Assembly: GCF_002149035.1 (NCBI RefSeq)
Contig: NZ_NGFP01000084.1
Coordinates: 1-33,327 of the forward strand
Reading direction: 5' to 3'
DNA: 33,327 nt
DNA from: Streptosporangium minutum
GTDB taxonomy: Bacteria > Actinomycetota > Actinomycetes > Streptosporangiales > Streptosporangiaceae
Below the pieces are notes generated by a model that saw only the letters and a list, made by a program, of their open reading frames with translations, did no database searches and was not told the origin of the DNA. Positions 22,156 to 30,245 of the stretch are shown in pieces. How positions within the stretch are numbered: position 1 is the stretch's first letter; each line of letters starts with the position of its first letter. Position numbers and translations under genes: made by a program.

Positions 22156-23207
22156 CGCAGGTTCAGACCGTCACGGGTTCCGGGGTGCTCAACCTCCGGG
22201 TCGGTGAGGTGGTGGAGGTCCTCAGCGAGGCCGAGATCATGGCCACCCTGGACGAGAGGGGCGAGCTGGACGAGCTGCCCTTCATGCCGGAGATGCTCGC
22301 CTTCTGCGGGCGGCGGCTCACCGTGCACAAGGTGGCCTACAAGCTCTGCGACACGATCAGCCGTACCGGCATGCGGCGGATGGAACGTGCCGTACACCTG
22401 ACCGGGGCGCGCTGCGACGGGCAGGCGCACGGCGGCTGCCAGACGGCCTGCCTGATGTACTGGAAGGAGGCCTGGCTCAAGCGGGTGGACCCCGGCGCCC
22501 CCGCGGCGCCCGCCCCGGCGGCCTCCGGGGAATCCGCGGCGACCGGGGGATCGGGCGGCCTCGCGGCGGGCCGCCGCCTCCTGCCGATCCTGGAGGTCGC
22601 CGCCAGGAAGGAGCCCGGTCCCGACGGGGAGGAGCGCTTCTCCTGCCAGGCCACCGAGCTGCTGCGGGCCGCGCCCACCTGCCTGCCGCTCAAGGACCTC
22701 CGGCAGTACGTCACGGACGTGCGCACCGGCAACGCGGGCACGTTCTTCGCGCTCCGCGCCCTTCTCGTCGGGCTTTTCAACCGCTTTCAGGACCGGAGCG
22801 GGCGGGTGCTGCCAAGCTGGCTGCAGATCAAGGGGGGCCTCAGGTGGGGCTTCGTCAGGGGCCGGCTCGTCGGCGCGACGCCGAGCGTCACCCTCGACCT
22901 CCAGCCGGGAGAGCTCGTCCGGATCAAGTCCAAGGAGGAGATCGTCGAAACCCTCAACCAGGACCTGCTCAACCGCGGGATGGGGTTCGAGGAGGAGATG
23001 TCGCGTTACTGCGGGCAGACGGCACGGGTGCTCTCGCGCGTCGATCGGTGCATCGACGAGAAGACCGGCCGGATGCTCCAGATGAAGACCCCCTGCATCG
23101 TCCTGGAGGGCATCGTCTGCGCGGGTGCGTACACCGTCAGCTGCCCCCGGGAGTTCATCCCGTTCTGGCGAGAGATCTGGCTGGAACGGGTCGAGGAACC
23201 CGCCTGA
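22152..23207 (+). CDS. Unrecognised protein with duplicated Cys-rich domain
   Basis: I cannot assign a known enzyme function to this 351-residue protein. It contains a clear internal duplication: residues 16-111 and 250-346 align. Both copies have GE-V, S-EI-TL, EM-CG, V-L-G-C, a second Cys eight residues on, and W-E-WL-RV at the end (KEAWLKRV, REIWLERV). Aligned cysteines are Cys52/287, Cys88/323 and Cys96/331; unpaired ones are Cys66, Cys100, Cys300 and Cys315. An Ala/Gly/Pro-rich linker (114-140) and a middle segment with Cys165 and Cys177 separate the copies. No signal peptide or transmembrane helix is evident. The cysteines suggest metal binding or a redox role. It is translationally coupled (ATGA) to the DUF4910 gene behind AAGGAGAAGGGG, which places it in the sugar-modification block. 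Confidence 0.75.
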   Translation: MTQVQTVTGSGVLNLRVGEVVEVLSEAEIMATLDERGELDELPFMPEMLAFCGRRLTVHKVAYKLCDTISRTGMRRMERAVHLTGARCDGQAHGGCQTACLMYWKEAWLKRVDPGAPAAPAPAASGESAATGGSGGLAAGRRLLPILEVAARKEPGPDGEERFSCQATELLRAAPTCLPLKDLRQYVTDVRTGNAGTFFALRALLVGLFNRFQDRSGRVLPSWLQIKGGLRWGFVRGRLVGATPSVTLDLQPGELVRIKSKEEIVETLNQDLLNRGMGFEEEMSRYCGQTARVLSRVDRCIDEKTGRMLQMKTPCIVLEGIVCAGAYTVSCPREFIPFWREIWLERVEEPA

Positions 23208-23216
23208 CCGGATCAG

Positions 23217-23237
23217 GGCACCGGCTGCGGCGGTGCC
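23217..23237 (+). terminator. GC-rich hairpin between sugar block and flippase
   Basis: GGCACCG (23217-23223) and CGGTGCC (23231-23237) form a perfect 7-bp stem with a 7-nt loop, 10 nt after the stop of the duplicated-domain gene and 32 nt before the flippase. There is no T tract, so it may be a partial terminator or RNA-processing element. Confidence 0.4.
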
Positions 23238-23268
23238 GGTCCGGGGGGTGAACCGTGAAAGGTAAGAG

Positions 23269-24786
23269 ATGGAAGACAGACAGGGCGCGGAGCCGGCGAC
23301 GGCCGACGCGGAGCCGGCCGCGGCCACCTCCCAGGTCGGGGAGATCGGCCGCCAGGCCGGTCGCGGGCTGCGCTGGAGCCTGCTGGGCAACCTGGTGATG
23401 AAGGTCGGCTCGTTCGCCATGAGCCTGGTCCTCGCCCGGCTGCTGGTACCGGAGGACTTCGGCGTCTTCGCCATCGCGCTGGCGGCGAGCCAGATGGTCA
23501 TCCACATCAACGACGCCGGCATCATCGCGGCGACCGTGCAGTGGCGGGGCAGACTTGAGGAGATGGCGCCCACGGCGACGGTCGTGGCCATCACCTCCAG
23601 CGGCGTCCTGTACGGGATCTTCTGGATGATCGCGCCGTACTTCGCGCAGCTGTCCGGCAGCGAGGAGGCCACCTGGGTGATCCGGGTGCTCGCGGCCACC
23701 AACGTCGTCTACGGCCTGACCGCCGTGCGCAGCGCGGCGCTGCTGCGCAGGTTCGAGCAGGACAAGCTCACCAAGGCCAACCTGGTGGGCTTCCTGGTCA
23801 ACGCCACGGTCTCCATCTCGCTCGCCGCCGGCGGCGCCGGCGCCTTCAGCTTCGCCTGGGGCCAGCTCGCGGGCGCCTCGGTCACCGGGGTGCTGGTGGT
23901 CGCCTTCGCGCGGCTGCGGATCCGGTTCGGCCTCGACCGCGCGGTCGCCAGGCGGCTGCTGGTCTTCGGGCTCCCGCTGTGCGTGAGCCTCGGCATCGAG
24001 GGCGTGCTGCTCAACGCCGACTCCGTCATCGTCGGCAACGCCCTCGGGCCCACCCTGCTCGGCCTCTACCTGCTCGCGTTCAACATCTCCAGCTGGGTGC
24101 CCGGCCTGATCGGCACGGCCGTGCGCTACGTCGCGCTGCCCAGCTTCTCGCGGCTGGCGGAGGAAGACCCGAAGTCGCTGTCGCTGGGCGTGCAGCGGGC
24201 GGTCCCGCTGCTGCTGTCCATCGTGCTGCCGATCGCGGTGGTGATGGGCACGCTCGCCCCCGCGCTGGTGGTCTTCCTGTACGGCGAACGCTGGGCCCCC
24301 TCCGCCGAGGTGCTGCGTTTCCTGGCGATCGTGATGACCGTGCGGATGCTGACCGCCCTGGCGTTCGACGTCCTGGCCTCTCTCGGCGCCACCAAGGCGA
24401 CCGTCTGGCTCAACCTGGGCTGGGCGGTGGCGCTGGTGCCCGCGCTGACGACCGGTGCGCGCGTGGACGGCATCCGGGGCGCGGCGATCGGGCACGCGGT
24501 GGTCGCCGTCCTGGTCGCGCTGCCGCTGGCGACGCTCGCCCTGCACAGAGCGGGGGTGGTCCTCGCCCCGATCGCCTCCGCCCTGGTGCGCCCGCTGCTC
24601 GGCGGCGTGCTCGCGGCGGCCGTCATGACGTCGCTGGCCCAGGCCGTCCACGGCGTCCCGCTGGTCCAACTGTGCGTGGCGGGCGGCACGGGACTGCTCG
24701 CCTTCATCCTCGTCGTCGTGCCGCAGGCCGTGCTCAGGCAGCTGGGCGGCAGGGTGACCGAGCTGATCCCCGCACGCTCCCGCTGA
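23269..24786 (+). CDS. wzx: Wzx-type oligosaccharide flippase
   Basis: The 505-residue integral membrane protein belongs to the polysaccharide transporter branch of the MATE/MOP superfamily and should flip undecaprenyl-linked repeat units across the membrane. After a hydrophilic N-terminal 30 residues come about 12-14 hydrophobic segments. Family-like blocks are GRQAGRGLRWSLLGNLVMKV, LARLLVPEDFGVFAIALA, a pair of basic loops (RSAALLRRFEQDKL), and PSFSRLAEEDPKSLSLGVQR. This is the WzxC-like subtype. AAAGGTAAGAG precedes ATG 23269. It sits with the GT2, polymerase-like and chain-length genes needed for a Wzy-type pathway. Confidence 0.88.
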   Translation: MEDRQGAEPATADAEPAAATSQVGEIGRQAGRGLRWSLLGNLVMKVGSFAMSLVLARLLVPEDFGVFAIALAASQMVIHINDAGIIAATVQWRGRLEEMAPTATVVAITSSGVLYGIFWMIAPYFAQLSGSEEATWVIRVLAATNVVYGLTAVRSAALLRRFEQDKLTKANLVGFLVNATVSISLAAGGAGAFSFAWGQLAGASVTGVLVVAFARLRIRFGLDRAVARRLLVFGLPLCVSLGIEGVLLNADSVIVGNALGPTLLGLYLLAFNISSWVPGLIGTAVRYVALPSFSRLAEEDPKSLSLGVQRAVPLLLSIVLPIAVVMGTLAPALVVFLYGERWAPSAEVLRFLAIVMTVRMLTALAFDVLASLGATKATVWLNLGWAVALVPALTTGARVDGIRGAAIGHAVVAVLVALPLATLALHRAGVVLAPIASALVRPLLGGVLAAAVMTSLAQAVHGVPLVQLCVAGGTGLLAFILVVVPQAVLRQLGGRVTELIPARSR

Positions 24787-24803
24787 CTGGAGAGGGAAAC
24801 CGG

Positions 24804-25724
24804 ATGCTTGGAACCGACACGCTGGTGTCCGTCGGGCTGCCCGTGCGCAACGGCGCCGCGAGGCTGGAGGGCGTGGTCAGGTCGGTGCTGGCGCAGGACC
24901 ACGAGAACATCGAGCTGGTGATCTGCGACAACGCCTCCACCGACGACACCGAGGAGTTCTGCCGGGAGCTGGCGCGCTCCGACAGCCGGATCACCTACCA
25001 CCGGCAGCCGGAGAACGTGGGGCTGCTCAACAACTTCATCCACGCGGGGCGGATCGCCCGGGGGACGTTCTTCCGCTGGGTCGGCGACGACGACTGGCTG
25101 GCCCCCGAGTGCGTCTCCCGGTCCCTGCGCGCCTTCGCCGAGGACGAGCGGCTCATCCTGGTCACCACGCAGGTGTCCTACTCCGACCCCGACGGGACGG
25201 ACCGGACCGGCGTCTACGAGGGCACGGGACTGCTGTCCGACGACCCGGTCGAGCGGTTCGCCGAGATGCTGCGCATGCTCAACGAGAGCCACCTGCTGAT
25301 CGACCCCCTGTACGGCCTGATGCGCCGCGCCGCCGTCGTCGGCATCCCCCGGCGCAACATGCTCCGCGAGGACGAGGTGTTCGCGGCGAAGCTCGCGCTG
25401 GCCGGGCCGTGGGGTCACGTGCCCGAGGTGCTGGCCCGCCGCAACTGGAAGCACGAGCGCATCGGGGTGGTCGGACGCCGCCTCGGCGTGCCCGCCTGGC
25501 AGGCGCACTTCTCCTCCACCCTGCAGTACCGCGAGATCCTGCGCTGGCTGGGTGAGATCGACCTCACCCGGGAGCAGCGCGGCCGCGCGCGCGCCGCCGC
25601 GCACCGGATGTACGCCCGCCGCCAGTGGCGGACCGTGTCCCACCGCGGCCGCAAGCTCGCGCGGCTGGGCACCGGGCTGCTCCTGCCCGGCCGGTCCTCC
25701 GGACGCTCGGCGGCCGGAAGCTGA
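24804..25724 (+). CDS. Family 2 glycosyltransferase
   Basis: This 306-residue inverting GT-A glycosyltransferase should add one sugar to the lipid-linked intermediate on the inner membrane face. The N-terminal region shows VSVGLPVRNGAARLEGVVRS, VICDNASTDDTEE and the metal-binding DDD in RWVGDDDWLAPE (near 96). The C-terminal part is Arg-rich (RKLARLGTGLLLPGR), possibly an amphipathic membrane-contact helix. GGAGAGGG lies about 6 nt before ATG 24804. It is the only clear GT2 in the locus, so the repeat unit is either short or completed by enzymes encoded elsewhere. Donor and acceptor are unknown. Confidence 0.92.
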   Translation: MLGTDTLVSVGLPVRNGAARLEGVVRSVLAQDHENIELVICDNASTDDTEEFCRELARSDSRITYHRQPENVGLLNNFIHAGRIARGTFFRWVGDDDWLAPECVSRSLRAFAEDERLILVTTQVSYSDPDGTDRTGVYEGTGLLSDDPVERFAEMLRMLNESHLLIDPLYGLMRRAAVVGIPRRNMLREDEVFAAKLALAGPWGHVPEVLARRNWKHERIGVVGRRLGVPAWQAHFSSTLQYREILRWLGEIDLTREQRGRARAAAHRMYARRQWRTVSHRGRKLARLGTGLLLPGRSSGRSAAGS

Positions 25725-25782
25725 TCATGAATCACCGTGTGCGTACGAGCCACACCCGTCGCGAACAAGGAGAGCGTTCAGG

Positions 25783-26685
25783 ATGACCACCGTCTTTTCC
25801 AACAGCGTGGTGGACGACGACACCCGGCGCGGCCTGCTCTACGAGGGGAAGGTGTTCACCTACTCCGCGACGCCGGCCTCCAAGGAGCTCGTCGGTCTCG
25901 CCCAGCAGCTGATCGCCGAGGCGTTCGGCGACCACGACCCGCAGACCGCCCAGTTCGACATGCCGGTCGAGGAGTTCGCGGCCCTGCTCGCCGGCCTCAA
26001 GCCGAGGTTCATCCACCATCCCCGGTGCAAGGAGCTGCTGCCGGCCGTGCTGGAGGAGCTCGGCTGCTCCCTCGACCGGACCTACTTCGACGTCCCCCGG
26101 CTGCGCACCTCCACCTCCAACGACTACCTCACCTCGGGCATCTCCTACGCCTTCCACCCGCACCGCGACTGCTGGTACTCCGCCCCGTTCAACCAGCTCA
26201 ACTGGTGGATCCCGGTCTACCCGGTGGTGCCGGAGAACGTGATGGCCTTCCATCCCCAGTACTTCGACCGCCCCGTGCGCAACGGAAGCGCGCGCTACGA
26301 CTACGCCGAGTGGAACCGGACCAGCCGGCTCAGCGCGGCCCGGCACGTGCGCAGCGACACCAGGGAGCAGCCCAGGCCCGAGGAGCCGATCGAGCTCGAT
26401 CCGCAGGTGCGGGTGGTGCCCGAGCCGGGCGGGGTGATGCTGTTCTCCGGCGCGCAGCTGCATTCGACGGTCCCCAACACCTCGGGCAGGACCCGCTTCA
26501 GCATCGACTTCCGTACCGTGAACATCGACGACGTGCGCGCCCGCCGGGGCGCGGCGAACGTGGACGCGGCGTGCACGGGCACGACCCTGCGCGACTTCGT
26601 GCGCTGCTCCGACCTCGACCCGATGCCGGAGGGGCTGGCACTGGAGTACGAAGCCGAGGCCGAGGCGCTGGCCCGGGTGAGGTGA
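25783..26685 (+). CDS. Fe(II)/2-oxoglutarate oxygenase-like protein
   Basis: The 300-residue protein looks like a PhyH-type Fe(II)/2OG dioxygenase. The HxD iron ligands appear as His127-Arg-Asp129 in FHPHRDCWYS. Downstream come NWWIPVYPVVPENVMAFHP, a typical strand/loop of the jelly-roll, and GGVMLFSGAQLHSTVPN with the distal ligand His227. RTRFSIDFR supplies the likely 2-oxoglutarate-binding arginine. AAGGAGAG lies 8-10 nt before ATG 25783. In this setting it could hydroxylate or oxidise a nucleotide-sugar, lipid-linked sugar or substituent. It ends 23 bp short of the convergent acyltransferase. A different substrate unconnected with the polysaccharide cannot be excluded. Confidence 0.75.
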   Translation: MTTVFSNSVVDDDTRRGLLYEGKVFTYSATPASKELVGLAQQLIAEAFGDHDPQTAQFDMPVEEFAALLAGLKPRFIHHPRCKELLPAVLEELGCSLDRTYFDVPRLRTSTSNDYLTSGISYAFHPHRDCWYSAPFNQLNWWIPVYPVVPENVMAFHPQYFDRPVRNGSARYDYAEWNRTSRLSAARHVRSDTREQPRPEEPIELDPQVRVVPEPGGVMLFSGAQLHSTVPNTSGRTRFSIDFRTVNIDDVRARRGAANVDAACTGTTLRDFVRCSDLDPMPEGLALEYEAEAEALARVR

Positions 26686-26708
26686 CGGCTCCGGCCGCCG
26701 TCCGCTGC

Positions 26709-27944
26709 CTACGGCGCGGGACGTATGGCCGCGCGCATCCGTGACAGCCTGGCCCGTGCCGCCTCGCGCAGCGCGGGCCAGCTGCGGTGACGCTGGAACG
26801 GTAGCTCGAAGACCGCCGCGAACGCCCGGGCCGTCAGCAGGGCCACCGGTACGGCCAGCACGAGGGCGGTCAGGAACGCGGGCAGGCCCGCGGGCACGCG
26901 CGGCGCGACGATCAGCTGGTGGATCGCCACGACGATCGGGGCGTGGATCAGGTAGAGGGTGTAGGAGAAGGAGCCGAGACTCCGGATCGGCCGCAGGTCC
27001 AGCAGCCGGACCAGGGCCGCCGGCCGGCCCGTCGCCACCCCGGCCAGCAGCAGGCCCACCGCGGGGCCGAGCGCGATGTCGACCCAGAAGTAGTGCTCCA
27101 CCGTCCAGACCGAGCCCCGCACGACGATCACCACGAGCACCGGGAGGGCGGCGAGCGGCGCCAGCCAGTGCCAGGGCAGCCGCCGGACGCGTCCGTCCGC
27201 GGCGATGACGCCCGCGGCGACCACGCCCACCGCGAACAGCACCGCGAACTGGGGCGTCAGCCGCATCAGCATGCCCACGGCGGGCACACCGGGCGCGAGC
27301 AGGCCGATCGCCGCCACGAGCGCGGTGACGATCCCGAGCATCACGGCCGCGCCCGCCCTGCGCAGGATCAGCAGCAGAAGCGGGAAGACCAGGTAGAGCT
27401 GGGCCTCGATGGCGATGGACCAGAAGGCGCCGTTGGGGCTCGGCGCGCCGAAGAGGTCCTGGAGCAGCAGGCCGTAGACGGCCACCGACTTGGCCGTGGG
27501 CGGTCCCTCGCCCGGCTGGGCGACCAGGGTCCACGCGATCAGCAGGCTGAACGCCAGGGCGGCCCAGTAGGGCGGCAGGATGCGCCAGGCGCGGCGCTGG
27601 GCGAACCGGCCCATGCCGCCCAGCCGCCATTGCGACCGCGCGGGGGAGACGGCCAGGGAGAAGCCCGACAGGACGATGAACACGACCACCGCGAAGTGCC
27701 CGTAGAGCAGCCAGCCGAGCCAGCTCGGGCCGGTGTTGGCCGGGTATCCGGGAAAGGCCATCAGCCAGCAGTGGTGAACCATGACGAACAGGGCCGCGAC
27801 GCCGCGGATCCCGTCCAGTCCCGCCAGCCGGCCGCGGCCGCCGGCTGCCCGCTCCGGATCGCCGGCCGCCCGCTCCGGACCGTCGCCCGCCCGCTCCGGA
27901 CCGTCGGCCGGATCAGGCTGAACATCCCTTTCGGGTGATTTCAT
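26709..27944 (-). CDS. OafA/YrhL-type membrane acyltransferase
   Basis: This 411-residue acyltransferase-3 family protein should acylate (usually O-acetylate) the polysaccharide or its precursor. It has about ten transmembrane helices. The family start motif LAGLDGIRGVAALFVMVHH carries the conserved His, followed by GHFAVVVFIVLSGF, FAQRRAWRILPPYWAAL, FWSIAIEAQLYLVFPL and SYTLYLIHAPIV. The first 38 residues are hydrophilic and made partly of a heptapeptide repeat. ATG 27944 has no clear ribosome site. It is inverted relative to the export genes and divergent from the first Wzz-like gene. Confidence 0.9.
   Translation of the reverse strand: MKSPERDVQPDPADGPERAGDGPERAAGDPERAAGGRGRLAGLDGIRGVAALFVMVHHCWLMAFPGYPANTGPSWLGWLLYGHFAVVVFIVLSGFSLAVSPARSQWRLGGMGRFAQRRAWRILPPYWAALAFSLLIAWTLVAQPGEGPPTAKSVAVYGLLLQDLFGAPSPNGAFWSIAIEAQLYLVFPLLLLILRRAGAAVMLGIVTALVAAIGLLAPGVPAVGMLMRLTPQFAVLFAVGVVAAGVIAADGRVRRLPWHWLAPLAALPVLVVIVVRGSVWTVEHYFWVDIALGPAVGLLLAGVATGRPAALVRLLDLRPIRSLGSFSYTLYLIHAPIVVAIHQLIVAPRVPAGLPAFLTALVLAVPVALLTARAFAAVFELPFQRHRSWPALREAARARLSRMRAAIRPAP
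27847..27909 (-). repeat. Three 21-bp tandem repeats inside the acyltransferase start
   Basis: GCCCGCTCCGGA recurs at 27847, 27868 and 27889 with an exact 21-bp period. It encodes three PERA-type heptapeptides (PERAGDG, PERAAGD, PERAAGG) in the hydrophilic N-terminus. Copy number could vary in frame. Confidence 0.75.
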
Positions 27945-27967
27945 CCGCTAAAACCCCGTCTCAGACT

Positions 27968-28107
27968 GATAGGGGCTGTCGCGTCTCCCCTTTTTGGCCT
28001 ATCGACGGGTCTATCGCTGTATGGTCACCAGACGTAACATCCGATGAGGAATGCCGGGCGGCCTGGCTCCATGCCCGGCCGATGTAACGGGAGCTCTCTG
28101 CTTCCCG
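27968..28107. promoter_or_regulatory. Divergent regulatory region with nested inverted repeats
   Basis: Between the acyltransferase and wzz-like starts lie several repeats. GATAGG (27968-27973) pairs with CCTATC (27998-28003), with GGGG/CCCC followed by TTTTT nested inside. GCCGGGC (28053-28059) pairs with GCCCGGC (28073-28079), and CGGGA with TCCCG at 28088-28107. ATGGTCAC at 28021 recurs upstream of the second wzz-like gene (30065). The last two hairpins would lie in the leader of the rightward gene. No regulator or riboswitch class is recognised. Confidence 0.35.
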
Positions 28108-28169
28108 ATGGGTAATTGTATTGTCGCGGGGGGTGGCGGTGCCCCGTCATAAATTAGGGGCGGATAAAT

Positions 28170-29096
28170 ATGGACTTCTGGAAGGCCATATTCGGGCTCG
28201 TCAAGCGTAGACTCATCGGCCCTCCCCTGGCCGTGCTCGCGCTCGCGGCGGCGACCCTGGTCTTCTTCCTGATGCCCACCACCTACGTGTCGACCGCGTC
28301 CATGGTGCTCACCACCCCCGCGACCGGTGGAACGCTCCCATCCGACCCGACCAAGCCCCTCGGGCTGACCAACCCGTTGCTTCAGTTCAGCGACGGCCTC
28401 CGGGTCACGGCCGGCATCCTCATCCTCTCCATGAACGCCCCCGAGGTCGCGGCCGAGCTGGGCGTGCTGCCGAACGGCACCACCGAGATCACGATCAACG
28501 ACGGCCGCACCAACCCGAACCTGCTGGGCATCAGCACCAACGGCCCGTTCGTCTACGTGGAGGTCCAGAGCCGGTCCGCCGCCACCGCCCAGGACGTGGT
28601 GGTCAAGGCGAAGCAGCGCGTCCGCCGGGAGCTGACCAACCGCCAGCAGGCGCTCAAGGCCCCGCGCTCCACCTTCATATCGATCGTCGACGTGGTGCCC
28701 TCCTCCACCCCCGAGGCCAAGCTCTCGGGGAAGCTGACGGCCGCCGGCGGGACCCTGTTCCTCGTGTTCCTGGTCGGCATCGGCATCGCCTACGCCATGA
28801 CCCAGATGCGGCAGGGCGGGCGGTCCGCCGATCCCGCGCGTCCCTCCGAGGGGGGCGGCGGGCCGAAGGAGGACGCCCCCGGGGCCGCCGCGTTCTCCGA
28901 CACCGGGGCGGGCGCCGACCCGTTGACCGTCTACCCGCGGATGGACACGCGGGAGGCCGTGGAAGGACCGTTCCACGACGACCCCGAGCCGCTCGTCGTC
29001 GTGATCGAGAACGAGCCGTTCACGCACCGCGACGACGACGCCGGCGACACCATCGTGTTCATGCGCGCCAGCGGCCGGGACGACCACGAGAAGTGA
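28170..29096 (+). CDS. Wzz-like chain-length/co-polymerase protein, copy 1
   Basis: The 308-residue protein has the polysaccharide co-polymerase layout: a short cytoplasmic N-terminus, transmembrane helix 1 (about 16-35), an extracytoplasmic domain (36-187), transmembrane helix 2 (about 188-210) and a long acidic cytoplasmic tail (211-308). The extracytoplasmic part starts with TTYVSTASMVLTTP and has GLTNPLLQFSDGL and AAELGV, shared with the paralogue at 30246. No Walker A motif follows, so it has no fused tyrosine kinase. Its likely role is to set polymer length with the Wzy-like protein. AGGGG lies 9 nt before ATG 28170. The tail (NEPFTHRDDDAGD) is not shared with copy 2. Confidence 0.75.
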   Translation: MDFWKAIFGLVKRRLIGPPLAVLALAAATLVFFLMPTTYVSTASMVLTTPATGGTLPSDPTKPLGLTNPLLQFSDGLRVTAGILILSMNAPEVAAELGVLPNGTTEITINDGRTNPNLLGISTNGPFVYVEVQSRSAATAQDVVVKAKQRVRRELTNRQQALKAPRSTFISIVDVVPSSTPEAKLSGKLTAAGGTLFLVFLVGIGIAYAMTQMRQGGRSADPARPSEGGGGPKEDAPGAAAFSDTGAGADPLTVYPRMDTREAVEGPFHDDPEPLVVVIENEPFTHRDDDAGDTIVFMRASGRDDHEK

Positions 29097-29099
29097 GCG

Positions 29100-29136
29100 G
29101 GCCCTCCGACGGCCGCGCTCCGGCCGCCGAAGGGCC
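29100..29136. terminator. Two-stem hairpin between convergent genes, likely bidirectional terminator
   Basis: GGCCCT (29100-29105) pairs with AGGGCC (29131-29136). Inside, CGGCCG (29110-29115) pairs with CGGCCG (29121-29126) around a 5-nt loop. It lies 3 nt after the wzz-like stop and 23 nt before the stop of the convergent DUF6492 gene. Confidence 0.55.
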
Positions 29137-29159
29137 GGGCACATCGCCGGCGGCCCACG

Positions 29160-30035
29160 TCATCCGGTGATCTGGGCGCACCGTTCGATGGCTGCCCGCC
29201 GTACGTCCCACGGAGTCTCCGACTTCGCCGAGATCATCATCGCCACCGCCTCCGGGCCCAGCCGGTCGGCGAACGCGATGGCCCCCTCATGGTCCAGCGG
29301 GGTCCGCTGCCAGTTCTTGTGGCAGATCGTGGTGTTCGAGGGCGGAGGCTCCGCGGACCCGCCCAGGACCTCGTCGACGAACACGCCGTAGAGCATGAAC
29401 TCCGAGATGTGCAGGCGGGAGTTGAAAGCGTCCATCCAGTGCCGCCCGGTGGTCTCGCTCACCCGCCGCTGCATGGCGCGGACGGTGGCGGGGGCCCAGA
29501 AGTTCAGCGCGGTCACGTAGTCGGTCAGCGGGGGCGGCGGCGCCGGGGGAAGGCCGAGCAGCTCGCGGGAGACCTGGTGCCACAGGACGTGCCGCTCCAT
29601 GTCCGCGGTCACCCCCTTCTCCTCGCGGTGCAGGCACAGCCGCCCGTCGGCGGTGAAGCTCTCCAGGGTGGTCGGGCGGACCAGCACCACGTCGGAGTCG
29701 GCGATCATCACGGCGTCCACGTCGAGCCGGGCGGCGAGGGCGATCTTGAGCGTCTGCTGCATGACCCAGCCCCGGACCGGAGGCCACGGCCTCCGGGCGT
29801 TGACCCACAGGGGGTAGGGCGCCAGGCGGAAGTAGTACTTCGGGAGAAGCTCCTGGTAGGTCCATATACGGCAGCGCGGACCGGCGTACTTGGCGAAGAC
29901 GCTCGTCCACACCGGAGAGATGATCACATGGTGTACGGTCTCGTCCGAGGTGTATTCCAGGACCGAACGGTGAAGATCGGCGAACAGCTCCGCGTCGGGC
30001 CCGTGGCTCGGTGTGATGACGGCAAGCTCGGTCAT
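29160..30035 (-). CDS. DUF6492-type putative glycosyltransferase
   Basis: This 291-residue protein resembles DUF6492 proteins, thought to be GT-A fold glycosyltransferases. It begins MTELAVITPSHGPDAELFADL, like a GT-A nucleotide-binding strand. It carries a DxD-like motif in MIADSDVVLVRP near 115 and has WVMQQTLKIALAA before it. Late motifs are HISEFMLYGVFVDEVL and NTTICHKNWQRTP. No transmembrane helix is seen. It is inverted between the two wzz-like genes and has its own promoter region (30036-30120). Donor and acceptor are unknown; activity has been inferred for this family rather than read from a catalytic residue here. Confidence 0.75.
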   Translation of the reverse strand: MTELAVITPSHGPDAELFADLHRSVLEYTSDETVHHVIISPVWTSVFAKYAGPRCRIWTYQELLPKYYFRLAPYPLWVNARRPWPPVRGWVMQQTLKIALAARLDVDAVMIADSDVVLVRPTTLESFTADGRLCLHREEKGVTADMERHVLWHQVSRELLGLPPAPPPPLTDYVTALNFWAPATVRAMQRRVSETTGRHWMDAFNSRLHISEFMLYGVFVDEVLGGSAEPPPSNTTICHKNWQRTPLDHEGAIAFADRLGPEAVAMMISAKSETPWDVRRAAIERCAQITG

Positions 30036-30137
30036 GGACAGTGGACTCCAGTCATGCGGAATCGATGGTCACGAAACACCCGCAATCAGTATCGTCACAC
30101 CGGTTGGACCGTTACGGCAGGCGTTCGGGGCAACCTC

Positions 30138-30162
30138 GGTCCCATTCCGGGGTCCCATTCCG
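30138..30162. repeat. Direct repeat upstream of the second wzz-like gene
   Basis: GGTCCCATTCCG occurs at 30138-30149 and again at 30151-30162, a 13-bp period, 84 bp before the start of the second wzz-like gene. It may be a tandem regulator site or a small duplication. Confidence 0.5.
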
Positions 30163-30245
30163 AGTAACGCCCCGCCCAGGTCCGGGCGATGACCATTAGC
30201 GGGCTTCTGTGCGGTCGCCCGCCGTTCGGTTCGGGGAGGAAACGC

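Noticed and set aside
27945-28169. Known riboswitch in the wzz leader
   Set aside because: Hairpins are present, but no conserved core of c-di-GMP, c-di-AMP or other classes was recognised.
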